A DNA stretch of 64,000 nt from Pelagomonas calceolata (GCA_918797485.1 CAKKNE010000002.1:5546501-5610500); one strand, 5' to 3'. Counted from the stretch's first letter, positions 27,581-36,284 are shown. Notes: a model not told the origin generated them from the letters alone. A program made the numbers and translations.

Positions 27581-28026
27581 ATGCGCGCCACGACGCTCGT
27601 TTTGCTGGTCGCTGGTGCTGCTGCGCTCCAGCCCACTCTGCGCGTGCACGCGGCGGCGCGGTCCCGTACGAGTGGATGACCAGTGCAGAAAACAACCAAA
27701 GGATTCGACGACCTGACGGCGAAACGACTCTAATGCTTGTAACGCTTGACCGCGACCCGCGCGCCGGACGTCGACGGCGCCGCCGACGGGAGGGATCGTC
27801 CAGCCTCCACGCCATCGAGCGGACGCGTCGGTGTGGCGAAAAGGTCGACGCACACACAGGCATCGTCGCCCGGGCCGAGCCAGAGCGAGAGGACGGCATG
27901 GTCGACATCAGACCCCAGCCGCGGGAACTGGACAGCGACGCGGAGCTCGGTCTGACGGTGCTCGCGCCCGGGATCGCGCTGTTCGCGCTCATCGCGGTCG
28001 TGGCCCAGTTCGCGCACCCGGTATAG
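27581..28026 (+). CDS. Small plastid-targeted single-TM protein, two exons
   Basis: Proposed exons 27581-27671 and 27860-28026 (85 residues). Exon 1 encodes a signal peptide (MRATTLVLLVAGAAA) followed by LQPTLRVHAAAR, the signal-plus-transit layout of stramenopile plastid proteins. Exon 2 encodes REDGMVDIRPQPRELDSDAE and a C-terminal hydrophobic helix (LTVLAPGIALFALIAVVAQF). Reading through instead hits a TGA at 27677. The intron end CACACAG and an internal core shared with other introners support splicing; a donor at 27666 would also keep frame (83 residues). The size and tail recall small thylakoid membrane subunits, but no specific subunit was recognised. Confidence 0.55.
27672..27859 (+). 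mobile_element. Probable older introner forming an intron
   Basis: 188 bp from GTGGAT to CACACACAG. It contains CTCCACGCCATCGAG, matching the core of the introner at 51796 (CCTCACGCCATCGACG), and a left end AGTGCAGAAAACAACC resembling the shared TIR. Target duplication is not clear. The donor could instead be 27666. Confidence 0.5.
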
Positions 28027-28403
28027 GCCTAGTTTATAATTGGATCATACGAACAGCGCTGACACCGGATCATCTCCAGATTTAGAAGGTGCGGGGCCGC
28101 TCGCGTGCGATGCGAGATACGATGCGGTGACGCACTCGGGGTCCGTGCTAGAGTGACTAGTTCAATAAGCGACTCTCTCTCACGAGTCGCAACGTGCGCG
28201 ACGCGCGGTGCGACGTGCGCGCTACTCCTAGTAACATAAGTCTTAGTGAGCCAGACGAAAACAGCGCGGCCGCGCGCCGCCGCCGCGGGAGGACCAGGTC
28301 GGCCCCACACCCAGAGAGATGGTGTGGCGCGTCATAGGCGGTCCCCCGCGCGCGGCGAGCCCCGGGGCGTGCGGTCCCCGGGGCGGCCACCAAGTGCCTT
28401 CGT
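28027..28403. other. Convergent 3' region with hairpin and SECIS
   Basis: 377 bp between a plus-strand and a minus-strand gene end. It holds a hairpin with perfect 7-bp arms, GCGACTC and GAGTCGC (28169-28190), of unknown role, and the selenoprotein's 3' UTR with its SECIS. No ORF. Confidence 0.65.
28283..28350 (-). promoter_or_regulatory. SECIS element in the selenoprotein 3' UTR
   Basis: On the minus strand, 54 nt after the stop. Helix I: CGCGGGGGACC (28350-28340) pairs with GGTCCTCCCGCG (28295-28284), with one bulge and one G-U. An internal loop GCCT/CT follows. Quartet: ATGA (28335-28332) faces CGAC (28301-28298), giving the tandem G-A/A-G core. Helix II: GCGCCACACC with GGTGTGGGGC, one mismatch. 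The apical loop carries CC on its 5' side if the top two pairs open, matching the CC variant of eukaryotic SECIS. This is drawn by eye; an energy-based fold was not run. Confidence 0.8.
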
Positions 28404-29063
28404 CTAGAGCTCGTCCTTCGCCGCCGCGACTTTGGCCAGCTTCGCGAGCAGCTTCCGCTGGGCCTTCATCTTCTTCTGCGTCGCGTCGGACAGCAGATCG
28501 TCCAACCGCGCCGCCTCGGCGTCGCGCGCCGCGGCGTCGCCGCGCCACGCGTCCAAATACTGGGACTCCTCCTCGTCGCAACCCTTCTTGGTTACGGCGT
28601 CGCAGACCTTCCTAGAGGTTGTGACGGCGTTGATCATGCGCTGCGGGATCTTGAACTCGTCGCAGATCTTCTGGGTCGTGATCCGCTCGACGGGCGCGCC
28701 GCCGGGGCCCGTGTCCGCGTTGTAGTACCGCAGCGTCGGCCAGCCGCCCGCGCCGGGGTTCTGCGGCGTCCCGTCCCGACTCTGCGTGACGCGGCCCTCC
28801 CGCAAATTCACGTCCCCGAAGACGACGCCCGCGTCGTCCTTGTAATGCTCCACGGCCGCACGCCATCCCGGAGCCTGCTTGACTCATCAGCCTCAGCCCT
28901 CCGACGCGATGAACCGCACCATCGCCGTCTTGCCGGCGGCCAGCGCTTCTTCGACGAAGTCGTCGAAGTTGGCAGCCGTGAGAGGGGTGGTGCCCTCGGC
29001 TAGCGCGGAGCCAGCCTCGGCTGCGCCTATGCAGGCCAGGGCCAAGAGGATGCGGCGCGCCAT
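28404..29063 (-). CDS. ER thioredoxin/PDI-like selenoprotein with UGUU active site and KDEL tail
   Basis: 219 residues counting three selenocysteines. The ORF runs without other stops from ATG 29063 to TAG 28404-28406, except for in-frame TGA codons at 28893-28895, 28887-28889 and 28884-28886. Read as Sec, they give MVRFIASEG-U57-G-U59-U60-VKQAPGWRAAVEHY. This aligns with PDI APWCGHCK-x-L-AP-x-W, so U57 and U60 take the places of the two active-site cysteines and U59 the place of His. A cleavable signal peptide (MARRILLALACIGAAEA) and a C-terminal KDEL place it in the ER lumen. The region after the thioredoxin fold has four Cys and a Lys-rich coiled tail. A SECIS lies 54 nt downstream. PDI-like selenoproteins are known in algae; this exact motif I do not recall. 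Confidence 0.88.
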
Positions 29064-29503
29064 CTCTGCACGCGTTTCTCTGCACGCGTTTTCCGGCGAA
29101 ACGGCGAGGACACGACTCGCGCCAGCGACGCGATCGGTCCCGGACGTTCGCTGGCTCTCTCCTGCGCCGCAACGAGAGCCAATTCGAGCCAAAATGGCCT
29201 ATGTGCGCTGTGATATACCCGTGCGATAGACCAAAATGCATGGGTCTTTTTGAAGGCGTGCTACGTGGCCTCAGGCCTCAGGAAAGCGGCGCAGGAGAGC
29301 CTTCGCCTGCCGAAACTGCCGCTCCGCGGATCAGAGTCCCAGAGTTTAATTCGCGCGCTCTCCGCCTGCGCGTCGTCTTACGAGCCGATTGACAACCGCG
29401 CGAGCCTGTTGACAGTAGCCAAGTACCGCAGCGGCAACTTGCTGGTCGAAAAGAGGGCTGCAAGCACGTAAAAAAGCAGCACAGTGAAAGGCCAGAGATC
29501 CAC
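29064..29503. other. Divergent intergenic region, selenoprotein / CaaX gene
   Basis: 440 bp, somewhat richer in A/T near 29160-29240. No palindrome copy and no gene seen. Confidence 0.55.
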
Positions 29504-30663
29504 ATGGCAGCGGTCGTCCAAAGCCCGCCCCACGAAATCGCGCGCCAGGAGAAGTTGGCGCATCTCGCCGCCGTCGACGCGCGCGAGGAGCTCCAGCGCC
29601 GCCACAGCCAGGGCCAGGCCGACGCCGGCGCGGAGGCCGAGCGCCAGGCCCGCGTGGCCGCCTTCGGCGAGGCGCCGCAGGCGAGCCCCTTGGTCAAGGC
29701 CATCAGCGCCGGCGAGCTCGAGAAAAAGGCGACGACGCAGCAGGTGAAGGCCCTCGCCGAGGAAGAGCGCGCCCAGCGCATGGCCGCCGAAGCCGAACGC
29801 GAGCGCGTATCCGAGTCCGAGCGCAAGTCCAATGCGGCGGCGGCCGACCGCGCGGCGGAGGGCGAGCGCCAGGAGCGGCTCCAGGCCCAGGCCAAGGCCG
29901 ACGCGCAGGAGGCGCTCGTGCGTGCCGAGGCGCAGCGCCGCTCGCTCGAGCTGCAGGACGCGGAGCGCGCGGAGCGCCTCGCGGCCGGCCCGCAGCGCTC
30001 GCCGCTCAAGGGCTCCAAGGTCCTCGAGACCGTCGGCGACGCGGCCGCCGAGCTCGGTGCGGACTCCGTGTCATGCCTTCGTTTTGGGGTCGCGTCGATG
30101 GCGTCGAGCCTCACAAAGTTTCGTCCACACAGAACGCAAGGGCAACGCCCGCCGCGTCGACGCCGCGGCCGAGGAGGAGCGCGAGCGCCGCGTCAACGAA
30201 GAAGCGGCCCACGAGCGCGCGTCCGAGACCGAGCGCCTGTCCAATGCCCAGGACGCCGACAAGGCCGCGGAGGCCGAGCGCTCACGCCGCGTCGCGGAGG
30301 ACAAGCGCCGCGAGGCCGACGCCGCGCGCGAGCGCCAGACCGCGGCCCGCAAGGCCAACAAGGCGATGGACGCGGAGCGCGGCGCAGTGCACAAATCAAA
30401 TTCGCGGCGCTTCGCACGCCATCGACGCGACGTGACGGTGCGGTTTCTGACTCACCGGTTGATTTGCGCACAGGCGCGCCGACCGCGTCGCGGCGCACGG
30501 CACCGCGCCCCTGGCCTCGCCGTCGTCCAAGGCGATGAAGAGCGTGAGCATCACGCCGCGACCGGCCGACGCGCCGCCGCCGCCGCCGCCGGAGACCCAA
30601 ATCTCGACAGAGTCGCTCGACACCGCGTGCACCAAGGCGACGAAGACCTGCGTCATCGCCTGA
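29504..30663 (+). CDS. Coiled-coil protein with C-terminal CaaX box, three exons
   Basis: Exons 29504-30056, 30133-30376 and 30474-30663 give 328 residues. The two introns are short introners. The protein is an Ala/Glu/Arg coiled coil with a repeated SERKSNA-x-x-AD-x-AAE-x-ER unit. Splicing joins ...AELG to ERKGNARR, recovering a further copy of that unit, and AER to ADRVAAH. The spliced frame ends in a Pro-rich stretch (APPPPPPE) and T-C-V-I-A, a CaaX prenylation motif (X = Ala favours farnesyl). The unspliced frames give arginine-rich nonsense. Likely a prenylated, membrane-tethered filament-like protein; family unknown. A prenyl-binding PDE6D gene lies 30 kb away in the same window. Confidence 0.75.
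30057..30132 (+). mobile_element. Introner intron 1 of the CaaX gene, opposite orientation
   Basis: 76 bp, GTGCGG to CCACACAG, phase 1. Read on the minus strand, its interior (TGTGTGGACG ... GACGCCATCGACGCGAC) aligns with the plus-strand introners at 30377 and 51796, so the element sits inverted. The target duplication is eroded, suggesting greater age. Confidence 0.68.
30377..30473 (+). mobile_element. Introner intron 2 of the CaaX gene, GC-AG
   Basis: 97 bp. Ends are AGTGCACAAATCAA and, complemented, TGTGCGCAAATCAA. Target copies GCGCGGCG and GCGCGCCG differ at one base. Only a GC donor (GA^GCGCGG) with acceptor CACAG^GCGCGCC restores the frame that ends in the CaaX box; the nearby GT (30387) gives the wrong frame. 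Confidence 0.72.
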
Positions 30664-30743
30664 GGCGCCACCGCGGACGAAGCCGCGTTCCCCCCTGTGT
30701 CCCCGCGTGATCCCTGTCCTCCTCCCCTCTTGTAACAACAAAC

Positions 30744-31085
30744 TTATATGGAGTGCTTCACGAGCGCGGCGAACGCGATGCCGAACCAACAGATCTCGAG
30801 GAACATCGGAGCATAGGCTTTCTTGCAATAGCAATTGAACCCGACGCACGCGGACCCGAAGAGGTTCATGCAGTCGACGACGACGGGGTGCTTGCGCAAA
30901 ATCTGGTTCGCAACGAATAGATACGCGACCAGCAACGTCGCGGACCCAACATACCCCAGGACGTCGTTCAGCTCGGGCCCGCGCCGGCGCTTCTTCGGGG
31001 CGCCGGCCTCGCTCGCCGCCGGGCTACTCAGGTAGATCGTTTCGCCCTCCGGGTCGTAGTACGACGGTTTGCCGGCGGTCTGCAT
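30744..31085 (-). CDS. CBU_0592-like three-TM membrane protein
   Basis: 113 residues. A basic cytosolic N-terminus (KKRRRGPE) is followed by three hydrophobic helices: LNDVLGYVGSATLLVAYLF, VVVDCMNLFGSACVGFNCY and MFLEICWFGIAFAALV. The pattern L-G-Y-x-G-S-A-x-L-L-V-A-Y ... N-L-x-G-S is that of the CBU_0592-like small membrane family of unknown function, common in bacteria and present in some protists. The start is the only ATG near the promoter. Confidence 0.7.
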   Translation of the reverse strand: MQTAGKPSYYDPEGETIYLSSPAASEAGAPKKRRRGPELNDVLGYVGSATLLVAYLFVANQILRKHPVVVDCMNLFGSACVGFNCYCKKAYAPMFLEICWFGIAFAALVKHSI

Positions 31086-31548
31086 CGCTCAATTTTATCG
31101 TGCAAGTAACAGCGACAGTCTGATGGCTCTAGCTAAAGTACCAGTTCGGGGGTCAGGGCGCGAGACGCGCGACGAGCTATTATTTGGCAAGTTTGGTTTT
31201 GAGCACAACGCCCACAACGCCAATATCAATGCAGGAGTGATTTTCGCTCAATGCCGCGTCGGCGTACTACCAATGCCGGTACTTCCGTCGGTCGCTTCAA
31301 TCCGTAAGCGCGGTAGGGCGTCAAACGCGTCCCCGCCGCACAAGCTTGTGGCTTTCGTGCGGGTTGCTTAGCCTTCTCAAACCAAAGAACAGTATCCAAC
31401 ACCACCCATCTCTTAATAGACAACCGTGCGACCAGTCCCATAAAACCCGACATCAGTTGTGGCGCACGATCGTACAAAGCGCAGTCGTTGGTGCCGCGTA
31501 CACAAAATGCCCGGCGCGGGCTGCGCCTAAAACCACACAAAGACGACG
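31086..31548. other. Divergent intergenic region, CBU_0592-like / J-WD40
   Basis: 463 bp with moderate A/T content. No palindrome, no gene and no RNA feature recognised. Confidence 0.5.
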
Positions 31549-33813
31549 ATGGGCCGCGGCGACGAGCGCGTCCTGCGCATGGCGCTGCGCAACGTCCTGC
31601 GGGCCACCAGCCACGAGGACGCCCTGGGCGTAACTCGGGGCTGCCCCGCGGCGGACGTGACCGAGGCCTACCGGGACATGGCCATCCTGTGCCACCCCGA
31701 CAAGGTCGCGGCCGGTCTGCGCGGCGATGCGGGTGTGGCGATGTCGCGGCTGAACGCGGCGCGCGACGCGCTCCTGAGCAAGAGCAGGGAGACAGCGCCG
31801 CCGCCGCAGCGCCTCCGCGTCGTCGCCCGGAGCGCGACGTCGCTCGACCTCGCCTGGGACGGCGCCGGGCCCTTCGAGCTGCAGTGGCGCCCGGCCTCCT
31901 CACCAAATTGGCTCGGGACGCGCCTATCGGGCAACGCGTGCCGCAAGAAGAACCTCGCGGGCGGCGCATCTTATACTTTCCGCGTCCGCGCCGCGGCGGG
32001 GTCGGCGTGGTCGCGCGTCGTCGCCGGGACGACGCTGCGGCACGCAAACCGCGCCGAGGGCGACGAGCTGCGGCGCGCGGCGCGGGAGCGGGTCGACGCG
32101 AAGCGGGCGGCTGCCGCGGCGCGCGCTGAGGCCGCGCGCCAGGAGGCCGCGCGCCGCCTCGTCGCGGAACGGGAACGCCTGGCGGCGATGAAGGCGCAGG
32201 CGGCCGCGCGCCGCGTCGCCGCCGCCCGCGCCGGCTTCAGGAGCGCGGCTTCAGGAGCGGGCGAATGCGGTGCCGCTCCGGAGCCGCCGGCTGCGCCTGT
32301 CGAACGCGGCGCCGCCGCGGAGCCACCGGCGCCGCCGGCCGCGCGGGACGCACGGTCCGTCGAGGCGCGCCCCCAAAAGTCAGCGAGCTGGCGTGCGGAG
32401 AAGCGCATAGCCGAAGAACAACGCATCGCCGCCGAAAAAGCCGCCGAAGATATGCGCCGCAAGGAGGAGGCTCGGATCGCGGAAGCGGGCGAGGCCGCGC
32501 CGCGGGCCGCGCCCGTGACGCCGCCCGAGGGGCACCGTGACCAAGCCGCACAAGAAGAAGACGACGACCGCTTCGCGCACGAGCCGCCCTTCGCGACGAG
32601 CCCGCCGCGGAAACGGCCGCCGCGGGCCGAGGCGCCGCCCGTCGTGACGCCCCCGGCGACGCCGCCGGAGCCGGAGGATGACAAGCCGGACGACAGCCGG
32701 CCCTTCTCGCACGCCAAGCCGCTGAGTCCGATGCCGCCGGACGCACACGACAAGCAGCAAAATTATGTGAAGTGGTTCGTGCGGCCCCGCGCGCCGTCGA
32801 AAACGCAACAACCGCCGCCACACCGCGAAGTCCGCGCGCACCGGACGTGTTTAGATCATGCGCGCATGGTCAGCTGCGTCGCTTCACTGACAAAGGATAG
32901 GGTCGTGAGCGGCTCCTTCGACCGCACGCTGAAGATCTGGAACGCTGAGGACGGTGCCTTGCTCAAGACGCTGAGCGGCCATTCCCGATACGTCCAGTGC
33001 GTCGCGGCGCTGGGCGACGACCGCGTCGTTTCTGGAAGTTGCGACGGCACGGCTAGAGTCTGGGACTGCGATTCCGGGGAGTGCGTGCACGTGCTGCGGG
33101 GCCACTCGGCGCTCGTGACATGTATGTCCGTCCTCTCTGATGAAAGAATGCTGGTCACGGGCTCCTTCGACCACACGCTGGAGGTCTGGGATACGTTATC
33201 ATCGAAGAACGTCGGTACGTTATTAGGTCACGCGGACCGCGTCTGGTGCTGCGTCGCTCTGGCGAACGACTGGGTCGTTTCTGGAAGTTTCGACTGCACG
33301 TTGCGGGTCTGGGACGTCGAGCAGGCGCGGTGTCTGTCTACCTTGAAAGGGCACCGGGACCGCGTGTGGTGTGTGGTGGCGTTGAGTAGATGCAGGGTCG
33401 CGTCGGGGTCCCTGGACCGGACGCTGCGGGTCTGGGACTGTATTACTGGAAATTGTCTCGGCGTCCTCGAGGGGCATTCCAGGGAGGTGCGGTGCGTCGT
33501 TTCATTGAAGGACGACGTGCTGGCTTCGAGTGGCGACGACCGCTCCATCAAAGTCTGGGACCTCTCCGATTATAAGTGTAGGCGCACCCTCAACGGCCAC
33601 GGCCACTTCGTTACTGGTCTCGCGGTGCTCGCGGACGGCCGCCTCGCGTCGGCGTCGCACGACCGCACGCTGAAGATCTGGGACGCCTTACAGGGGAGGC
33701 GCCTCGCGACGCTCGCCGGCCACGCGCACGTCGTCGAGCGCGTCGCCGTCCTCCCCGGCGGCCGCCTCGCGTCGGGGTCCCACGACCGCTCGCTCAAGGT
33801 CTGGAAGTTCTAA
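31549..33813 (+). CDS. J-domain, fibronectin-III-like and WD40 fusion protein
   Basis: 754 residues. An N-terminal J domain is seen as DALGVTRGCPAADVTEAYRDM then CHPDKV, with the Hsp70-activating HPD intact. It is followed by a beta-sandwich like FN3 (QRLRVVARSATSLDLAW, FELQWRP, ASYTFRVRAA), then a long Ala/Arg/Glu helix region (about 165-300), a Pro-rich linker and eight WD40 repeats (from about 440), each ending in (V/I)WD or KIW with GH dipeptides between blades. Likely a co-chaperone adaptor: the J domain recruits Hsp70 while the propeller holds a client; this is inference. It converges on the SFT2 gene with 9 bp between stops. Confidence 0.85.
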   Translation: MGRGDERVLRMALRNVLRATSHEDALGVTRGCPAADVTEAYRDMAILCHPDKVAAGLRGDAGVAMSRLNAARDALLSKSRETAPPPQRLRVVARSATSLDLAWDGAGPFELQWRPASSPNWLGTRLSGNACRKKNLAGGASYTFRVRAAAGSAWSRVVAGTTLRHANRAEGDELRRAARERVDAKRAAAAARAEAARQEAARRLVAERERLAAMKAQAAARRVAAARAGFRSAASGAGECGAAPEPPAAPVERGAAAEPPAPPAARDARSVEARPQKSASWRAEKRIAEEQRIAAEKAAEDMRRKEEARIAEAGEAAPRAAPVTPPEGHRDQAAQEEDDDRFAHEPPFATSPPRKRPPRAEAPPVVTPPATPPEPEDDKPDDSRPFSHAKPLSPMPPDAHDKQQNYVKWFVRPRAPSKTQQPPPHREVRAHRTCLDHARMVSCVASLTKDRVVSGSFDRTLKIWNAEDGALLKTLSGHSRYVQCVAALGDDRVVSGSCDGTARVWDCDSGECVHVLRGHSALVTCMSVLSDERMLVTGSFDHTLEVWDTLSSKNVGTLLGHADRVWCCVALANDWVVSGSFDCTLRVWDVEQARCLSTLKGHRDRVWCVVALSRCRVASGSLDRTLRVWDCITGNCLGVLEGHSREVRCVVSLKDDVLASSGDDRSIKVWDLSDYKCRRTLNGHGHFVTGLAVLADGRLASASHDRTLKIWDALQGRRLATLAGHAHVVERVAVLPGGRLASGSHDRSLKVWKF

Positions 33814-33822
33814 CAAAAACTA

Positions 33823-34518
33823 TTAGTAAGCCTGTCGCCCGAAGCAGCACTTCCAACACGCCATACATAATGGCCGGCCGACCGTCCAGACCAACCCACA
33901 GACCTTCCGCAGCACGAGTAACACGCCGCGCCCGCCGCCCGGCATATTCATCAGCGCGGTCCAGGCGAGGCCGCCGATCTGCATGGAGGCGAAGACGACC
34001 GTGAGGATATAGGACCGTCGTATGCAGGCCGCCCAGAGCGTCAATAACAAATTCAAAGCGTAGGCCAGCGCGTAGGGCAGCCTCTTTGAGTTGAGAAAAC
34101 TCCGCAGGAAGGGCTTCACGCCCCGGACCACCGCGAGCGCCATGCAGAAGAAGATGCTGCCCGTCGTGAACGCGAGCGCGAACTTCTGGGGTCGTATTAC
34201 CAAAATAGGTAGCCCCAGCGTGAACGCGAGCGTGAACATGACCAGAGAGGTCACGAGCAGCAGCGCGAACGCCCGGAACCGCCGCGCGGCCGCGCCGGTG
34301 GCCTCGGCCGCGCCCTCGTACTTTTCGTGGGCCCAGGGCGTCCAGGCGGCGAGTTTATCTTCTGCTCTATCTAGTACAGCATCCGCCCGGTCGACGACAT
34401 GATCTAAATTGGTGAGATTTAGCAGGTAGGACGCGAGGTCGTCTTCACTGTTGTCGTAGTAGCCGGCCTCCTCGTCCTGCACGTCGTCGAGCCAGCGGGA
34501 GAACTTGGTGTAGGACAT
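33823..34518 (-). CDS. SFT2/GOT1-type vesicle transport membrane protein
   Basis: 231 residues. A cytosolic N-terminus (about 80) is followed by four membrane helices in the SFT2 pattern: LLLVTSLVMFTLAFTLGLP, PQKFALAFTTGSIFFCMAL, RLPYALAYALNLLLTLWAA and ILTVVFASMQIGGLAWTAL, with the family landmarks P-x-K-F-A-L-x-F-T-x-G and G-x-K-x-x-L. SFT2 proteins act in endosome-to-Golgi vesicle fusion. The N-terminal extension has an acidic stretch (DEEAGYYDNSEDD) not typical of yeast Sft2. Confidence 0.82.
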   Translation of the reverse strand: MSYTKFSRWLDDVQDEEAGYYDNSEDDLASYLLNLTNLDHVVDRADAVLDRAEDKLAAWTPWAHEKYEGAAEATGAAARRFRAFALLLVTSLVMFTLAFTLGLPILVIRPQKFALAFTTGSIFFCMALAVVRGVKPFLRSFLNSKRLPYALAYALNLLLTLWAACIRRSYILTVVFASMQIGGLAWTALMNMPGGGRGVLLVLRKVCGLVWTVGRPLCMACWKCCFGRQAY

Positions 34519-35020
34519 GTTGTTTGGTGTGCAAAGCTGTCCTGCTTACTGAGTTTGTTGAGAGGCTTAGGACTGCGCCCCCTGGCGCACGTATGATAGG
34601 AGTAGAAGATGCCAGTCGCTGCCGGACTCTCAAGGCTGTATCCAGCGGGGTAAAAGCCTGAACAAGCGTGAAAGCGCCGAGCTAGCGGCCGGGAAGACAC
34701 TAGAGAAATCACATCCTGATGGGGGGCGTCCCGAAGAGGGGGGGGCGTGCGAGTCCCTGTGACTCAGCCCTTGCGTCCTAGTCCAGCCGGACGGGTGGGC
34801 CCGGGGGGAGCGGGAGGGGTACGGGGGACCCCGCGACGTAACTAGCCTGAGCCTTAATCACAAACAGCTAGCCTCGGCGACTAGGACGGGTCTAGAACGG
34901 GTTCGGGGAGGGCTCGGGTACGCCAGTGACTCGTAAAACTACGATGGGAATAATTAAAAACGACAGGATACAGTTCGAAATTTTCGACAAGAGACAGTGC
35001 GCAGGTCCTGCGCGCTATCG
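34519..35020. other. Intergenic region between two minus-strand genes
   Basis: 502 bp. It has a G-rich block (34730-34850, several runs of 5-7 G) that might form G-quadruplexes, a weak GCTAGCCTCGGCGACTAG palindrome relative (34869-34886) and palindrome copy 7. No gene. Confidence 0.55.
34681..34703 (-). repeat. Promoter palindrome copy 7
   Basis: On the minus strand CTAGTGTCTTCCC then GGCCGCTAGC, 163 bp upstream of the SFT2 ATG and in the same orientation as that gene. Confidence 0.75.
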
Positions 35021-35890
35021 CTATGGGGGACCGGCCGGCGCCTCGCCCGGGGCGCTCCGACAGACCACCGCGTGGCCCGCGTCGACGAGCGCCGCGTTCA
35101 TGATGCCGCCGATGCCAAAGGCCGGCGCCATGCGGATGCCGAACGCCACGACGGTCGCCGGCGCCACACGCCAGACGTCCCGTATTCTTTCCGCTACAGT
35201 AGCGACGGGCGCGTTGTACATGTTTAGGGCTAATAAGTGCACGGGCGCACACACCCCCTGCATGGCCACGGGCGACACCATCTGCGCACACGCTTGCGCA
35301 CTCACTGGATCCATGGCGCCACTACTTGAAATGCCCTTGGCCAGCATCTTTGGTAGCGTAAACGACGAAAAGATCGTGATGAGGTCTCTTGAGAGAAATA
35401 ACCCATACGACGCGAAGGGCATGGCCTTCTTGCCCGCGCCACTGCCGCCGTACATCTTGGCGAATGCGACATCTTTAGCAATACAAGCGGACGCGTTGAC
35501 GGCCGTCGTGCCGATCAACGTCGCGGCGACGTGCGTCTTTTGCGAATAGCGCTGTCGGGTCGCGACGGTGTCGATGGTGTTCGCCGCTAAATAAGTAGCA
35601 GCATACACCCCAGTCATCATCGCGTACGCGCGCGTCATGAGCGCGGTTCTAGGCTTCAAAATCATCTCCTTGCAGCCGACGCCGATCCTCCTGAACAAGG
35701 TGTCCTGGCCGGCGGCCGCCTCGATGACGGCTCTATCAATGATCAGGATGAACGGGCTCACCGCTAATGATGCGGCGACGGCCGCGCCGCCGTCGACGCA
35801 CGTATGCATCCAGAGCGGCCCGCAGCGCAGCGCCGGCAGCGGCTCGTCTTTTTTGGGCAGCGCTCCCCCTGTGGCGGCCATCCGCACCAC
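35021..35890 (-). CDS. Multi-pass membrane protein, unassigned
   Basis: 289 residues (first ATG; MAATGGAL three codons later is an alternative). About six hydrophobic or weakly hydrophobic segments are seen: AAVAASLAVSPFILIID, MMTGVYAATYLAANTID, VAATLIGTTAVNASACI, SYGLFLSRDLITIFSSF, VSAQACAQMVSPVAMQG and FGIRMAPAFGIGGIMNAAL. The six-helix rhythm with P and R/D near helix ends recalls mitochondrial-carrier-like proteins in fungi and protists, but the canonical carrier signature P-x-(D/E)-x-x-(K/R) is not clear, so no transport function is assigned. Confidence 0.65.
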   Translation of the reverse strand: MVRMAATGGALPKKDEPLPALRCGPLWMHTCVDGGAAVAASLAVSPFILIIDRAVIEAAAGQDTLFRRIGVGCKEMILKPRTALMTRAYAMMTGVYAATYLAANTIDTVATRQRYSQKTHVAATLIGTTAVNASACIAKDVAFAKMYGGSGAGKKAMPFASYGLFLSRDLITIFSSFTLPKMLAKGISSSGAMDPVSAQACAQMVSPVAMQGVCAPVHLLALNMYNAPVATVAERIRDVWRVAPATVVAFGIRMAPAFGIGGIMNAALVDAGHAVVCRSAPGEAPAGPP

Positions 35891-36284
35891 TGCTCAGGCT
35901 GCCCTCGCCTGCTGGTGTTGATGCAATGAATGTGGGGCTGCCTTCGCTACAGGCAACCGCAGCCGTCGCGGCGCAAGACGACCTGGCAGCGCACACTACC
36001 GGCGCAACAATGCGTATCCGTGCGCCTCCGCGCGCTGCGCACGTCGCACAGCGAAGCGTCGCCGGCGAAAGTTGTATTCACGAATGATTTTGTCAAAAGG
36101 TAAAGTGATGCCGTGCGGGGTTCAAGATTCGCCAAATTGACGACTCTTCTTGAATACTAAAGGCCACAAATGCGAAGCTCAGAGGCCTCGGGAAGCACCG
36201 ACGCGAAAGCGGAACCTAGAGACGCGCGGGCGCGGTACACTCCAGGCTTCCAAGGCAGCCACAAGTCTACACACAAAATGAACA
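35891..36284. other. Intergenic region between two minus-strand genes
   Basis: 394 bp. A GGTTCAAGATTC stretch near 36118 looks like a tRNA T-arm but no cloverleaf could be built around it. No other feature. Confidence 0.5.

Noticed and set aside
28169-28190. Hairpin as a histone-type 3' end or bacterial terminator
   Set aside because: No T-run follows and no histone gene is near; kept only as an unexplained hairpin.
28884-28895. The three TGA codons taken as evidence of a pseudogene or sequencing error
   Set aside because: They fall exactly at active-site positions, no other stop interrupts the frame, and a SECIS-like fold follows in the 3' UTR.
30387-30473. GT donor at 30387 for the second introner of the CaaX gene
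   Set aside because: It gives a frame ending in Arg-rich nonsense; the GC donor at 30377 restores the target and the CaaX-ending frame.
34730-34850. G-rich block considered as a telomere-like or rDNA remnant
   Set aside because: No regular telomeric unit and no rRNA similarity recognised; left as possible G-quadruplex sequence.
36095-36170. Possible tRNA (GGTTCAAGATTC resembles a T-arm)
   Set aside because: No acceptor stem, D-arm or anticodon arm could be formed around it.
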